64,000 bases of DNA from Ruminococcaceae bacterium UBA4871 (GTDB lineage: Bacteria > Bacillota > Clostridia > Oscillospirales > Acutalibacteraceae): positions 207,274 through 271,273 of the forward strand of contig DHDR01000019.1 in NCBI GenBank assembly GCA_002399445.1. The letters are read 5' to 3'. The notes under the pieces were generated by a model. It searched no databases. It saw nothing but the letters and a program-made list of their open reading frames with translations, and had not been told where the DNA came from. Every line of letters starts with the position of its first letter. Within the stretch, counting starts at the first letter, position 1. Below are positions 54,132 to 63,497 of the stretch, in pieces. The translations under genes and the position numbers were made by a program.

Positions 54132-54620
54132 TTACCAGACCCATTCGCCGCGGTTCACGGATTTAATACGCATAGAACCATCTGATGCGTAAAAATACAG
54201 TGTTCTACCATAATTTTTTCCGGTGTCCTCTGCAATAATGGGAATGCGCAGCCGAAGAAGTTCTTGTTTCACTGCCACAACATTTCTCTGCCCAATATTG
54301 GCTAGCGAAGAATTGTTGACACCGGAAAACATTTGAGCGCCCCCGGCAATTTTAGCTTTTATACGAAAAACATGTGCACCCAATCGCTCCATTCGGTGAA
54401 CAAGAAGCTCAATAGCCGTATCCGCAAATTTATATGCCTGACTTTTATCGGCTGACATCTGAACACTGGAGGGCAACATAATATGTGACAATCCGGCTAT
54501 TTTCATAGCTGAATCATAAAGGCAAATGCCTACGCATGAACCTAATGCATAAGTCACCAAAACATTGGGTGCTTTTACAACATTTAAATCAGAAATGCCT
54601 ACTGTAATCATCTGGTTCAT
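54132..54620 (-). CDS. cheD: chemoreceptor glutamine deamidase CheD
   Basis: 162 residues. Deamidates glutamines on chemoreceptors and binds CheC to regulate it. The catalytic pair is Cys29 (LGSCVGICLYD) and His46 (GLSHIMLP), and the KIAGGAQMF block is present. It overlaps cheC by 4 bp, as in other Firmicutes. No chemotaxis kinase genes are in the window. Confidence 0.96.
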   Translation of the reverse strand: MNQMITVGISDLNVVKAPNVLVTYALGSCVGICLYDSAMKIAGLSHIMLPSSVQMSADKSQAYKFADTAIELLVHRMERLGAHVFRIKAKIAGGAQMFSGVNNSSLANIGQRNVVAVKQELLRLRIPIIAEDTGKNYGRTLYFYASDGSMRIKSVNRGEWVW

Positions 54621-55240
54621 GAGTCCAGCCCCAAGTTCTTCATGATTTTATTCAGTGATTCCATATCCGGTATCATGAGTACCTGACTGGATGCGCTTTG
54701 ACCATCTGCATTAAATTCATCATTTATAAAGATGATTTTATCACTAATATTCGCATAATGAATTGCAGGTACGCTGAGAATTGCACCTGCCATATCAATA
54801 CAAATATCCGGAACTGAAATGTTCATTCTAAGATTAGCAAGTGTAGAAATAGCATTGACATAAGATGCTGCCATAATGTTGCCGACTTCTTTCAGCGCAG
54901 AAAGCTCCATCTCCCCCATTTCATTAAAGCTTTTCAGTTCGCAGCCAAGCAGCGTATTAAGAAGCATATGGGCAAAATCTTTCTGCAGCAAGAAAATCAT
55001 CATGCCCTTGACATCATCCGTCATGGTAAACAACAAACTGACCAATAAATTCTCCGGACCGCCAAGGCTGTCGACAACCGTGTTATAATCCAGAATACTG
55101 ATTTTGGGCACTGCAATGTTAATTGGTTTAGAAAGCATCTCAGAGAGTGCTGTTGCCGCATTTCCAGACCCGATATTTCCGATTTCTCTTAGTACATCTA
55201 AATGCATATCATCCAAGTCCGTAAAATCATGAAATGCCAT
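54617..55240 (-). CDS. cheC: CheY-P phosphatase CheC
   Basis: 207 residues. Removes phosphate from CheY-P, stimulated by CheD. Two pseudo-symmetric active-site helices are visible: LREIGNIGSGNAATALSEML (about 17-36) and LKEVGNIMAASYVNAISTL in the second half, each with E..N. It precedes cheD in the flagellar operon. AGAGGGA precedes the ATG. Confidence 0.95.
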   Translation of the reverse strand: MAFHDFTDLDDMHLDVLREIGNIGSGNAATALSEMLSKPINIAVPKISILDYNTVVDSLGGPENLLVSLLFTMTDDVKGMMIFLLQKDFAHMLLNTLLGCELKSFNEMGEMELSALKEVGNIMAASYVNAISTLANLRMNISVPDICIDMAGAILSVPAIHYANISDKIIFINDEFNADGQSASSQVLMIPDMESLNKIMKNLGLDS

Positions 55241-55288
55241 GGAAGAATCCCTCTTTCTTAATCATTTCTTTCTGTATTCGTTTGGAAA

Positions 55289-56008
55289 TCAGGACCGCAG
55301 GTTGTTAATGACATCTTCGACTTCATTATTTGCCTGCAGTACACGTGCGCTTAACTGATAACCGCGCTGTGCCATAATCAGATTTGACATTTCCTCTACC
55401 AGTTTCGTACCTGACTGCTCCAAATAGCCATTACGGATTTCTGTATTTGCCACCTCAGGCTGTCCGGAAGCTGTATTTTCTGCATACAAATTATCCGACA
55501 ATTGTGTCAGGGATTCCGGATTTGGAAAACGAAAAACACCGATTTGCTGAGAAACATCATGAAAAACGCCGACTGTAGGATCACGTTCCAACGGAATGCG
55601 GCCTCCCTGTGCATTCAGGACAAAATGGCCTGCCTGATCGGCAAGATAATAAGTTCCGGTACCGTCATTGGCTGCTTCAAACGCGCCGCAGCGCGTATAA
55701 GCCGGTGTTCCGTTATTGTCCACAGCAAAAAAGCCGTCTCCTAATAAGGCATAGTCGAGGTCACTTTTTGTATGTTGTAATGCACCCTGTTCCATCTTCA
55801 TGCCCGTCATGACATTGCGGGTTCCCGTTCCCTGCAGCGGCTGCGAGGTATTGTTGACATACATCTTGTAATGGAGCAGGTCTTCAAAAGTATCCGTATC
55901 TGGTTTGTAACCAGGGGTGTTTGAATTCGCAATATTGTTACCGACAACATTCATGTCACTTTGATAGGCGACCAAGCCGGATGCACCGGTATAAAATCCA
56001 ATATTCAT
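55289..56008 (-). CDS. flagellar basal-body rod/hook-type protein (FlgF/FlhP-like)
   Basis: 239 residues. The conserved N-terminal rod motif GLVAYQSDMNVVGNNIANSNTPGYK and the C-terminal coil LVEEMSNLIMAQRGYQLSARVLQANNEVEDVI-type region, here read as separate short blocks, show a FlgG-superfamily axial protein. The middle has LLGDGFFAVDNNGTPAYTRCGAF. It is probably a distal rod protein, exported by the flagellar type III system. AAGGAG precedes the ATG, 18 bp after its paralogue. Confidence 0.9.
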   Translation of the reverse strand: MNIGFYTGASGLVAYQSDMNVVGNNIANSNTPGYKPDTDTFEDLLHYKMYVNNTSQPLQGTGTRNVMTGMKMEQGALQHTKSDLDYALLGDGFFAVDNNGTPAYTRCGAFEAANDGTGTYYLADQAGHFVLNAQGGRIPLERDPTVGVFHDVSQQIGVFRFPNPESLTQLSDNLYAENTASGQPEVANTEIRNGYLEQSGTKLVEEMSNLIMAQRGYQLSARVLQANNEVEDVINNLRS

Positions 56009-56026
56009 AGATTGTTTATTCTCCTT

Positions 56027-56782
56027 TTATAAGCTGGCAATCTGTGTGGCGGCTTTTTGATCCGTCTGGTCAACTATCTGCAGCGCCGAACTGCAGGACT
56101 TCAGTGCACTCTGCGCCTCCATCAGCAAAGGCATTTCATGGTTCAGATCTACATTAGAGGATTCCAGTGCTCTCTGTTTCAAAGAAACATTTGCCCCTGG
56201 TGCACCTGACGGTGCATTTGCGGGAGCTGCAAACAAGCCATTGGCATATTGCGTCAATTCTGCATTTGCGGCAGGAGTTGTCAGCAGAACGGTACCCGCC
56301 TGCTGGCCGTTACTTTTTAAAATAGTACCGCCGGACAAAACTGTAAAGTTTGTGTCCCCCACCTGAATTGGCCGGCCATCTGTGCCAAGCACACGTCCAT
56401 AGTCTGGCAGCTCTAAGTAACCTGCTGTGTCCACATTAAATCCGCCGTTGCGTGTGATATATCGCCTTCCGTCAGAACCCTGTATGGTAAAGTAGCCGTT
56501 TCCATTGATGGCAACATCCAGATTCCGGTTTGTCTGTTTAATATTATTGACATTAAATTCTGTCGAAACATTTTTGACAATTGTCATAGGAGTATCATGA
56601 CCGATTTCTCCGGTATTGCCGTTTTCAAGTCGGTAAGACAATTCTTCCTCAAAAGGTACCGCTACGGCACGTTGTGTTCGGTAACCTGGTGTTTGGCTGT
56701 TCACAATATTATTTCCTTCTGTCTCCAGCTTTTTCTGCTGTGCCATTAGTCCAGATGCAATGGTGTACAATTCACTTAACAT
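56027..56782 (-). CDS. flgG: flagellar basal-body rod protein (FlgG/FlhO-like)
   Basis: 251 residues. The N-terminal motif ASGLMAQQKKLETEGNNIVN and C-terminal VDLNHEMPLLMEAQSALKS fit the FlgG/FlhO rod family, and the middle contains INGNGYFTIQGSDGRRYITR. The start at 56782 overlaps the sigma factor gene by 7 bp and is preceded by AAGGAG. In Gram-positive bacteria two such paralogues, FlhO and FlhP, often follow one another, as here. Confidence 0.9.
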   Translation of the reverse strand: MLSELYTIASGLMAQQKKLETEGNNIVNSQTPGYRTQRAVAVPFEEELSYRLENGNTGEIGHDTPMTIVKNVSTEFNVNNIKQTNRNLDVAINGNGYFTIQGSDGRRYITRNGGFNVDTAGYLELPDYGRVLGTDGRPIQVGDTNFTVLSGGTILKSNGQQAGTVLLTTPAANAELTQYANGLFAAPANAPSGAPGANVSLKQRALESSNVDLNHEMPLLMEAQSALKSCSSALQIVDQTDQKAATQIASL

Positions 56783-57585
56783 GTCCTCGGCTCCTTTTCA
56801 CACAAATATGCGGAGAGCTTTTTACTGAGTTTTGCCAGCCCGGAAGTTCGCGCGCTGGAAGCACGCTGCTGACTGACTCCAAGCACCTCGCCAATCTCCC
56901 GCAGATTTAGATTTTCATAGTAACAAAGTGTGATAACTTCCCTTTCCCGTTTGGGGAGTTCTTCAATTGCCTGCTGCAATACCGTGCAAAGTTCTTGACG
57001 CATCACTCTGGCTTCCGGTGAAGTTTTGTCGCCGTTTTCCGCGTTACTGCGACTGATCAGTTGTGAAGCATTTTCCAGCAATTCCTCAAAAGAATAAATT
57101 TCAGCATTGGAAATTTCTGTAATATATTTGTCATAGTCCTCCATTTTCATGTTCAGATTGCTGCAAAGCTCTTTCTGCGTCGGTTTCCTGCCAAATTTTG
57201 CCGTCAGTATTTCCTGCTCATGCTGGATAGTTCGTTTTGCAACACGAACCCGATAGGGCAGCCAGCTCTGCTTACGCATATAACTAAGTACGGAACCACG
57301 CAAACGCTTAAAAATATAAGTGTCGAAACTTGCGCCCCGCGAAGGATCAAACTTTTCAATGCAGTCAATCAAAGCCAATACACCTTGATTAATAAAATCC
57401 TCATACTGCATATTGGACGGCAGGATAGAGCGCATACTCATCACAGTTTTTTTGACAGAACTCAGATAATGCATAACCAGCTGATTGCGAATCTGCAGGT
57501 CGCCAGTCTCTTTATACCGAAGCATAAGCTCCTCCGGATTCAAATTGCCTGCATCTTCCATATGTTCTGCAGCAGAACTGTTCAT
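56776..57585 (-). CDS. sigD: flagellar sigma factor (FliA/SigD/WhiG family)
   Basis: 269 residues. Region 2 (about 20-105) has YEDFINQGVLALIDCIEKFDPSRG and FDTYIFKRLRGSVLSYMRKQ, region 3 (about 110-170) is present, and region 4 (about 200-260) has ELPKREREVITLCYYENLNLREI and the helix GVSQQRASSARTSGLAKL. It directs RNA polymerase to flagellar late promoters; the flagellin gene at 34187 has a matching -10. GGGGGGAG precedes the ATG. It lies 27 bp after flhA. Confidence 0.93.
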   Translation of the reverse strand: MNSSAAEHMEDAGNLNPEELMLRYKETGDLQIRNQLVMHYLSSVKKTVMSMRSILPSNMQYEDFINQGVLALIDCIEKFDPSRGASFDTYIFKRLRGSVLSYMRKQSWLPYRVRVAKRTIQHEQEILTAKFGRKPTQKELCSNLNMKMEDYDKYITEISNAEIYSFEELLENASQLISRSNAENGDKTSPEARVMRQELCTVLQQAIEELPKREREVITLCYYENLNLREIGEVLGVSQQRASSARTSGLAKLSKKLSAYLCEKEPRTC

Positions 57586-57612
57586 TTGAACTCCCCCCTT
57601 TCCATTTACTGA

Positions 57613-59676
57613 TTACTGAGGAATTGCTATCGTACCAAGCGACTGAATCTGAACAGACGGATCAATTTCATTATAAGATAATACAGTAATATGAGGACAA
57701 AACTGATCGACAAGCTTTTTAAAGTAAACACGAACAACAGGTGATGTCAAAATAATCGGTGTTTGTACTACTTTCCGCACCGTATTAACTTCTTCATTGG
57801 TAGCAGAAGCGATCTTCTGAATCATTTCCGGCTCTAAGGAGAGGTAAGAACCGCCATCCATCTTTTTAACCGAATTCATAATGAGGTTTTCGATGCCGGC
57901 GTCCAAACTGATGACTTTCATTTGTCCTGCCTCTGCAAAGCTGTGTGTAATCACACGGCGTAAGGACTGACGGACATATTCGGTTAAAATATCAGTATCT
58001 TTAATGGTCGGTGCATAGTCTGACATTGTTTCCAAAATGGTTTCCAAATCACGGATTGGAACACCCTCACGAAGCAGATTCTTCAAGATTTTTTCCAAAT
58101 CGCCCACTGATACAATCCCCGGTATGGTATCCTCTACAACGCTTGGATTGACTTTCTTCAAATTCTCCAGCATCTTTTTCACTTCCTGCCGGCTGAGCAA
58201 TTCATCAGCATGCGTGCGGATGACCTCAGACAGATGCGTAATAATCACAGACGTTGGGTCAATCAGAATATAACCAGCCATTTCCGCTTTGACCTTCTGG
58301 TCGCTGCTAACCCATTTTGCCGGCATCCCGAATGCCGGTTCAACGGTATCAATCCCATCAATATCATCCTTGGGCCGGTCTTCTGGAACCAGTGCAAGGA
58401 AGTGATCTGTCAGCACTTCACCCTGAGCAACCGGTTCCCCTTTAATGCGAATTTGATACTGGTTCGGATTCAGTTGGCCGCTGTCCTGAAGACGGACAAA
58501 GGGAATGACCATCCCCATTTCATCCGCAAACTGTTTACGAAACATAACCACTCGATCCACAAAGCTGCCACCGCTTTTTTCATCCACAAGCGGAAGCAGG
58601 CTGTAGCCGAATTCAATGCCAATCGGGTCTACATTCAAAAGGTTATAGACATTGTCAAGATTTTTATAATACTCAACATCACTCGTAACTTCCTGTGTAA
58701 CCGGCGGGCCCTCTACAGCCAGTTCCGGCTGAGCTGCCTGCGCTTTCATCTTTTTGTCAATCATATAACCGCCGCTGATCAGCAGAACCGACAGCAGGAT
58801 AACCTGCACTGGCGGAAAGCCAATGAAAATCAGGAAAAGCAGGGCTGTACCGGCAATTTTCAGTACACGCGGCTGGCGTGTAAACTGCTTCACAACTTCA
58901 TCATTCAGATTAGACTGTGAAGAAGTCCGTGTCACAATCATACCAGTTGCCACAGAAATCAGCAGTGCCGGAATCTGCGACATCAGCCCGTCACCAACGG
59001 TTGCCTGCGAATAGGTGGACAGAACCGACTGAATATCCCCGCCGTTCATCATTCCCACAATAATTCCGCCGACAAGGTTAATAATGGTAATTACAATGGA
59101 AATGGTTGCATCTCCCTTGACAAATTTTGAAGCACCATCCATGGAACCAAAGAAGTTGGCTTCCCGCTGGATTTTCTGGCGGCGGTCTCTTGCCTGCTCC
59201 TCATTGATGAGTCCCGAACTCAAGTCTGCATCAATGGCCATCTGCTTGCCGGGCATTGCATCCAATGTGAAACGTGCCGAAACTTCAGCGACACGTTCGG
59301 AACCTTTGGTAATTACCAAAAACTGCACCAGTACAATGATGAAGAAGATTACAAGCCCAACAGCAAGGTTTCCCCGAATAACAAATGAACCGAATGTTTT
59401 GACTACCTCACCGGCATAGCCGTGGTTAGAAAGGATGGAACGTGTGGACGAAACATTCAGACCCAACCGAAACAAAGTCGTAATCAGCAGCAGAGACGGA
59501 AAGACGGAAAATTCCAACGGCTCTTTTATGTACATGGTGAGCAAGAGAATGACAAGGGACAGCGCCAAATTAGTAATGAAGAGAAAATCCAGCAGCTGTG
59601 TCGGCAGCGGGACAATCAATAAAAAGACTATTAAGATTACAAATATGGCGACAATATTGCTAAAAATCTTTTTCAT
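57613..59676 (-). CDS. flhA: flagellar export gate protein FlhA
   Basis: 687 residues. Seven to eight membrane segments lie in the first ~310 residues, with the family motif KGSERVAEVSARFTLDAMPG and the FHIPEP-type charged loop. The cytoplasmic domain (about 330-687) docks export substrates and chaperones. The ATG overlaps the flhB stop. In many Firmicutes flhF and flhG follow flhA, but here the sigma factor gene follows directly. Confidence 0.97.
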   Translation of the reverse strand: MKKIFSNIVAIFVILIVFLLIVPLPTQLLDFLFITNLALSLVILLLTMYIKEPLEFSVFPSLLLITTLFRLGLNVSSTRSILSNHGYAGEVVKTFGSFVIRGNLAVGLVIFFIIVLVQFLVITKGSERVAEVSARFTLDAMPGKQMAIDADLSSGLINEEQARDRRQKIQREANFFGSMDGASKFVKGDATISIVITIINLVGGIIVGMMNGGDIQSVLSTYSQATVGDGLMSQIPALLISVATGMIVTRTSSQSNLNDEVVKQFTRQPRVLKIAGTALLFLIFIGFPPVQVILLSVLLISGGYMIDKKMKAQAAQPELAVEGPPVTQEVTSDVEYYKNLDNVYNLLNVDPIGIEFGYSLLPLVDEKSGGSFVDRVVMFRKQFADEMGMVIPFVRLQDSGQLNPNQYQIRIKGEPVAQGEVLTDHFLALVPEDRPKDDIDGIDTVEPAFGMPAKWVSSDQKVKAEMAGYILIDPTSVIITHLSEVIRTHADELLSRQEVKKMLENLKKVNPSVVEDTIPGIVSVGDLEKILKNLLREGVPIRDLETILETMSDYAPTIKDTDILTEYVRQSLRRVITHSFAEAGQMKVISLDAGIENLIMNSVKKMDGGSYLSLEPEMIQKIASATNEEVNTVRKVVQTPIILTSPVVRVYFKKLVDQFCPHITVLSYNEIDPSVQIQSLGTIAIPQ

Positions 59677-60749
59677 CCTTTAAAGTCCTTTTTCTTAAGT
59701 TGATAAACGAAAGCCAAAACTTCCGCTACTGCCTTGTAATATTTTTCAGGGATCTCCTGATTAATCTCGACTGCTGAATACAGCCCACGGGCAAGCGGCT
59801 TATTTTCTGTCACATAAACGCCATGTTCCTCTGCCACCTTCACAATTCGGAGTGCAAGGGAATCCAAGCCTTTTGCCACGACAATCGGTGCATTGAAATG
59901 TTCGGAATCATATTGAATGGCAACTGCAACATGGGTTGGATTTCGGATCACGACATCAGCATTGGGAACATTCTGCATCATGCGCTTTCGTGACATTGCC
60001 TGCTGCTTATCGCGGATTTCTCCCTTTACCTGAGGGTCCCCTTCCGTTTCCTTGTATTCCTCTTTAATTTCCTGTTTCGTCATACGCAGTCTTTTGTTAT
60101 AATCCCACCACTGGAAAATATAATCAAACACAGCAAGTGCAATAAAGACCAGCGAAATCTGTGTAACCATCGTAAAGGTAGTATCACAAAGATTACCGAA
60201 GGCCTGCCCAACCGGCATATCCATAAACTTCGGAAGCTGGCCAATCCAGCCATTTAAAACTTTCCATACAATAACAATAAGCAGAAGAATCTTAAGAATG
60301 GATTTAATAAGCTCCATGACACCGCGCAGAGAAAATAAATTTCGAATTCCATTTAGAGGATTCATCCGGCTCGCTTTAAAAGCAAAACCTTTTGCCGAAA
60401 AAAGAAATCTCGTTTGCAGAAGTGTCAGGATAATAGCAATCAGGGCACAGGCAAGCGCAACTGGAAGAACTGCGATGGCAAAAACGGCTAAACCTTTGTA
60501 GAACAAAGTCGGAAGCTGGTTAACCGTTACTTCCTCCATAGAAACACCAAGTCCAATAAAATCATGCAGAGACATTTTGATTTGGCCAAGAATTGTGGAG
60601 CCAAGAATTTTTAAAACAATAAAAGGAACCAGCATTGTTGCCACAGTAATGATTTCCTGACTTAAAAATACATTGCCTTTCTTTCGTTCATCATGTTTAC
60701 GCTTGGGTGTTGCTTGTTCTGTCTTTTCGCCGCTGGAATTCTCTGCCAC
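59673..60749 (-). CDS. flhB: flagellar export switch protein FlhB
   Basis: 358 residues. Four membrane segments (within about 35-210), then a cytoplasmic domain with the autocleavage site NPTH at 270-273 (VIRNPTHVAVAIQYD), which switches export from rod/hook to filament substrates. The stop overlaps flhA by 4 bp. It lies 19 bp downstream of fliR. The N-terminus GEKTEQATPKRKHDERKKG is typical. Confidence 0.97.
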   Translation of the reverse strand: MAENSSGEKTEQATPKRKHDERKKGNVFLSQEIITVATMLVPFIVLKILGSTILGQIKMSLHDFIGLGVSMEEVTVNQLPTLFYKGLAVFAIAVLPVALACALIAIILTLLQTRFLFSAKGFAFKASRMNPLNGIRNLFSLRGVMELIKSILKILLLIVIVWKVLNGWIGQLPKFMDMPVGQAFGNLCDTTFTMVTQISLVFIALAVFDYIFQWWDYNKRLRMTKQEIKEEYKETEGDPQVKGEIRDKQQAMSRKRMMQNVPNADVVIRNPTHVAVAIQYDSEHFNAPIVVAKGLDSLALRIVKVAEEHGVYVTENKPLARGLYSAVEINQEIPEKYYKAVAEVLAFVYQLKKKDFKG

Positions 60750-60768
60750 TTCACCACCTCCTCTGCAT

Positions 60769-61548
60769 TTATCCGGCTGAGGCTTTTAAACTATAAAGGA
60801 CCTGCTCCATCGCTTTCAGCATCCCGTCTGTATAGTTGGTAATAAAGTTGCTAATTGGAGCAGCAAACAGGAACATCAGGGTAATTCCCAGCAGAATCTT
60901 CAGCTGCATGCTGACCACAAAGACATTAATCTGCGGAATTAGTTTCATTAAAATTCCCATTGCCACTTCCAACACCATATCCGCTGCAATAAACGGCATG
61001 GTTAAGCGCATGACCAGTGAAAATGTATTGACAAACAGCTGCATGACAAAAGAGGACATACGCGTGAGATGGGCAAGCTGCCCAATTGGAATAATGCTGA
61101 AAGAAGAAGTGAAAATCCGGATAAGGACCAAATGACTGTCCGTTGCAAAAAAATACAGAAAGAAGAGAATATCCAGTAATTTTCCGGAAAGAGACATCTG
61201 TATATTCGTGCCGGGGTCAAAAACCTTGGCCATGGACAAGCCAAAAGTCAAGTCCATCACATCGCCTGCAAACATGAGCAGATAATAAAAAATCTGAAAA
61301 ATAAACCCGCAGGCCAAACCAGCCAACATTTCCTTGCCAATTGCCAGCACCAGACCAAAATCCGTCAGGTTTGTGGGAGCTGTCCCCTGCAGCCCGGGAG
61401 CGATGATTGCTGTGAGTAATGCCGCAAGTCCCACCCGCAGACGGGACGGAACATTTTTGCTCATAAGAAGCGGATTAAAAACGACCATACCGCACATGCG
61501 GCAAAAAACTAGGATCCATGCCAGAAGCGTCTGCATCTGTATTGTCAT
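60769..61548 (-). CDS. fliR: flagellar export gate protein FliR
   Basis: 259 residues. About six membrane segments; the region KNVPSRLRVGLAALLTAIIAP and LACGFIFQIFYYLLMFAGDVMD are typical. It forms the export gate with FliP and FliQ. The start is taken at the ATG at 61548; a GTG at 61560 directly after the fliQ stop is also possible. It sits between fliQ and flhB. Confidence 0.95.
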   Translation of the reverse strand: MTIQMQTLLAWILVFCRMCGMVVFNPLLMSKNVPSRLRVGLAALLTAIIAPGLQGTAPTNLTDFGLVLAIGKEMLAGLACGFIFQIFYYLLMFAGDVMDLTFGLSMAKVFDPGTNIQMSLSGKLLDILFFLYFFATDSHLVLIRIFTSSFSIIPIGQLAHLTRMSSFVMQLFVNTFSLVMRLTMPFIAADMVLEVAMGILMKLIPQINVFVVSMQLKILLGITLMFLFAAPISNFITNYTDGMLKAMEQVLYSLKASAG

Positions 61549-61560
61549 AGACACACCCAC

Positions 61561-61824
61561 CTACAGCTGTATAATCATTTTGCAGATTGATTGAAATAGA
61601 TCTGTCATCACGGTAATCATCCAGGAACCCAACATCATCATTAGAAACGCGGTAACAATAATTTTAGGAACAAAGGTAATCGTTTGTTCATGAATTTGTG
61701 TAGCCGCTTCAAAAATCGCAACGACAAGTCCTATCGCAATACTGACAACCAAAAAAGGTACAGAAAGTTTGAGCATAACCAAAATTGCTTCATGAAAAAT
61801 GGATAAAACTTGGTCAGCTGTCAT
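61561..61824 (-). CDS. fliQ: flagellar export gate protein FliQ
   Basis: 87 residues, two membrane helices with the conserved ATQIHEQTITFVPKI in between. GGAGGGA lies 6 bases before the ATG. It lies between fliP and fliR. Confidence 0.96.
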   Translation of the reverse strand: MTADQVLSIFHEAILVMLKLSVPFLVVSIAIGLVVAIFEAATQIHEQTITFVPKIIVTAFLMMMLGSWMITVMTDLFQSICKMIIQL

Positions 61825-61855
61825 GGGTATTCCCTCCTTTCGTCATTTTTCGCAA

Positions 61856-62683
61856 CTAATGGAAACCTCGAATCAAAGAATCAAACAGCAGCCCCCAGCC
61901 ATCGACCACCACAAAAAGCATAAGCTTAAAAGGAAGCGAAATCATTGACGGCGGCAGCATGACCATGCCCATAGACATTAAGACACTGGATACCACCATA
62001 TCGATAATCAGGAACGGAATAAACAGCAGGAAACCAATCGTGAAGGCACGTTTCAATTCACTGGTGACAAATGCCGGCATAATAATTCGAAATCCAAGGC
62101 TCAGCAGCTCATTTGGTTCCACCTTTTTCAAGCTGTGTTTCTGTCCTGAAAGTTCCAGAAACATGTTCATTTCTTTTACGCCAGTCTGTTTCAGCATGAA
62201 AATTTTCAGTGGCTTTTTTGCTTTTTCAATTGCTTGTGTCTGCGTGATCTGGCCTTTTGTATAAGGCTGAACGGCCTGCGTGTTGACTTGCGATAAAGTC
62301 GGTGCCATCACAAACAGCGTAAGGGCCAAGGCAATACCAATCAAAACTTGATTCGGGGGTGTTGTCTGCAGCCCTAAGGCATTTCTCAGGAGCGAAAGCA
62401 CAATGATGATACGGGTAAAGCTGGTCATCATCAGCAGCAGTGTCGGGGCCAGTGCAATAGCTGCAAAAAGGATGAGCACCTGCAGCGGCCCCATTGAGTT
62501 TCCGGAATCCTTTCCAGTATCCATACTGATATTATATTTGGCAGCATGAGCACCGGTTGTACAAAGGAAAAAAAGAAGGAATAAAAGGATTCCAAGTGAA
62601 ATCAAAAAGCGTACAAGATTTCGTTTCAGCTCTTTTTTGCGCAGTGCGGAATCTATTGCCGCACCAGACGGTAGTCTGGTCAT
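61856..62683 (-). CDS. fliP: flagellar export gate protein FliP
   Basis: 275 residues. A N-terminal hydrophobic segment (about 24-47) is followed by the FliP body with LLMMTSFTRIIIVLSLLRNALG, TPPNQVLIGIALALTLFVM and late VMLPPSMISLPFKLMLFV. It overlaps fliO by 4 bp (ATGA). Start at 62683 is supported by this coupling. Five FliP with FliQ and FliR make the gate. Confidence 0.96.
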   Translation of the reverse strand: MTRLPSGAAIDSALRKKELKRNLVRFLISLGILLFLLFFLCTTGAHAAKYNISMDTGKDSGNSMGPLQVLILFAAIALAPTLLLMMTSFTRIIIVLSLLRNALGLQTTPPNQVLIGIALALTLFVMAPTLSQVNTQAVQPYTKGQITQTQAIEKAKKPLKIFMLKQTGVKEMNMFLELSGQKHSLKKVEPNELLSLGFRIIMPAFVTSELKRAFTIGFLLFIPFLIIDMVVSSVLMSMGMVMLPPSMISLPFKLMLFVVVDGWGLLFDSLIRGFH

Positions 62684-63078
62684 GGGCCCTTCCTCCTCTT
62701 ATCCGGCTTGTTTGGAATCGGGAAACCGAAGGTTTTCAATGATTTTTTTAAAATCTCTGAAAACTGCCCTTTTCCCATTGGGGCAGTGGATGGCCCTTTG
62801 TCTGGATACTGCTCGGCATCCAGTTCCTGCAGCAATGTGATCTGTTGCTGTGTGATACCCAAAAGCAGAACTTTATCATGAATTCTGACAATAATAAGTC
62901 CGCAATTTGAACCAAGTGACATTCTTTCTAACACTTTCATACTGGATGAAGTTCCCGTTGCTCTGCCCCCATAGTGCTTACCCAATAATTTCGTAAACCA
63001 GTACGCTCCTATGAAAATCAGGACAATCAATGCCAGTGTACCCAAAGCTGAAAATATGTTGCTCACCCCATCTGTCAA
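62680..63078 (-). CDS. fliO: flagellar biosynthesis protein FliO (FliZ)
   Basis: 132 residues. A short outer N-terminus, one membrane helix (about 10-29), then a FliO cytoplasmic beta domain with MKVLERMSLGSNCGLIIVRI and DKVLLLGITQQQITLLQELD. It helps FliP assemble. The start codon is TTG at 63078, preceded by GGGAGG 8 bases upstream. It lies between cheY and fliP. Confidence 0.88.
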   Translation of the reverse strand: MTDGVSNIFSALGTLALIVLIFIGAYWFTKLLGKHYGGRATGTSSSMKVLERMSLGSNCGLIIVRIHDKVLLLGITQQQITLLQELDAEQYPDKGPSTAPMGKGQFSEILKKSLKTFGFPIPNKPDKRRKGP

Positions 63079-63104
63079 CAGCAGTACCTCCCAAAGGATC
63101 CTTC

Positions 63105-63467
63105 TTACAGTGGCAAAACTTTATTGACTGTTTGAACAATTCTGTCCTGCTTAAATGGTTTTACAATAAAGTCAATGGCCCCCAGTGTAATAGCATCCAT
63201 CACCATGGATTCCTGCCCCATGGCCGAACACATAATCACCTTTGCGTTCGCATCAATTTTCTTGATTTCCCGCAACGCATCAATGCCGTTCATGTTTGGC
63301 ATGGTAATATCCATAATGACCAGGTCCGGTTTTTCCTGCGGGTAATGTTCCACAGCATGTTGGCCATCTTCACATTCCACAAAATTTGTGTACCCCGCTT
63401 TGGAAAGATAATTTTTAATCATCATTCGCATAAAGCCAGCATCATCTACGAGCATAATCTTATACAT
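63105..63467 (-). CDS. cheY: chemotaxis response regulator CheY
   Basis: 120 residues, a lone receiver domain. Acidic pocket LVDDAGF (Asp8-Asp9), phosphoacceptor Asp53 in VIMDITMPNMNG, Ser/Thr in MCSAMGQ and Lys in DFIVKPF are intact. CheY-P binds the flagellar switch. AAAGGAG precedes the ATG. In the operon it lies between fliN/Y and fliO, the usual Firmicute order. Confidence 0.96.
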   Translation of the reverse strand: MYKIMLVDDAGFMRMMIKNYLSKAGYTNFVECEDGQHAVEHYPQEKPDLVIMDITMPNMNGIDALREIKKIDANAKVIMCSAMGQESMVMDAITLGAIDFIVKPFKQDRIVQTVNKVLPL

Positions 63468-63497
63468 GGTGATTCTCCTTTGTTATTAAACTTGTTT

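Noticed and set aside
58210..58920. 236-codon open frame on the plus strand
   Set aside because: Antisense to flhA with no family features.
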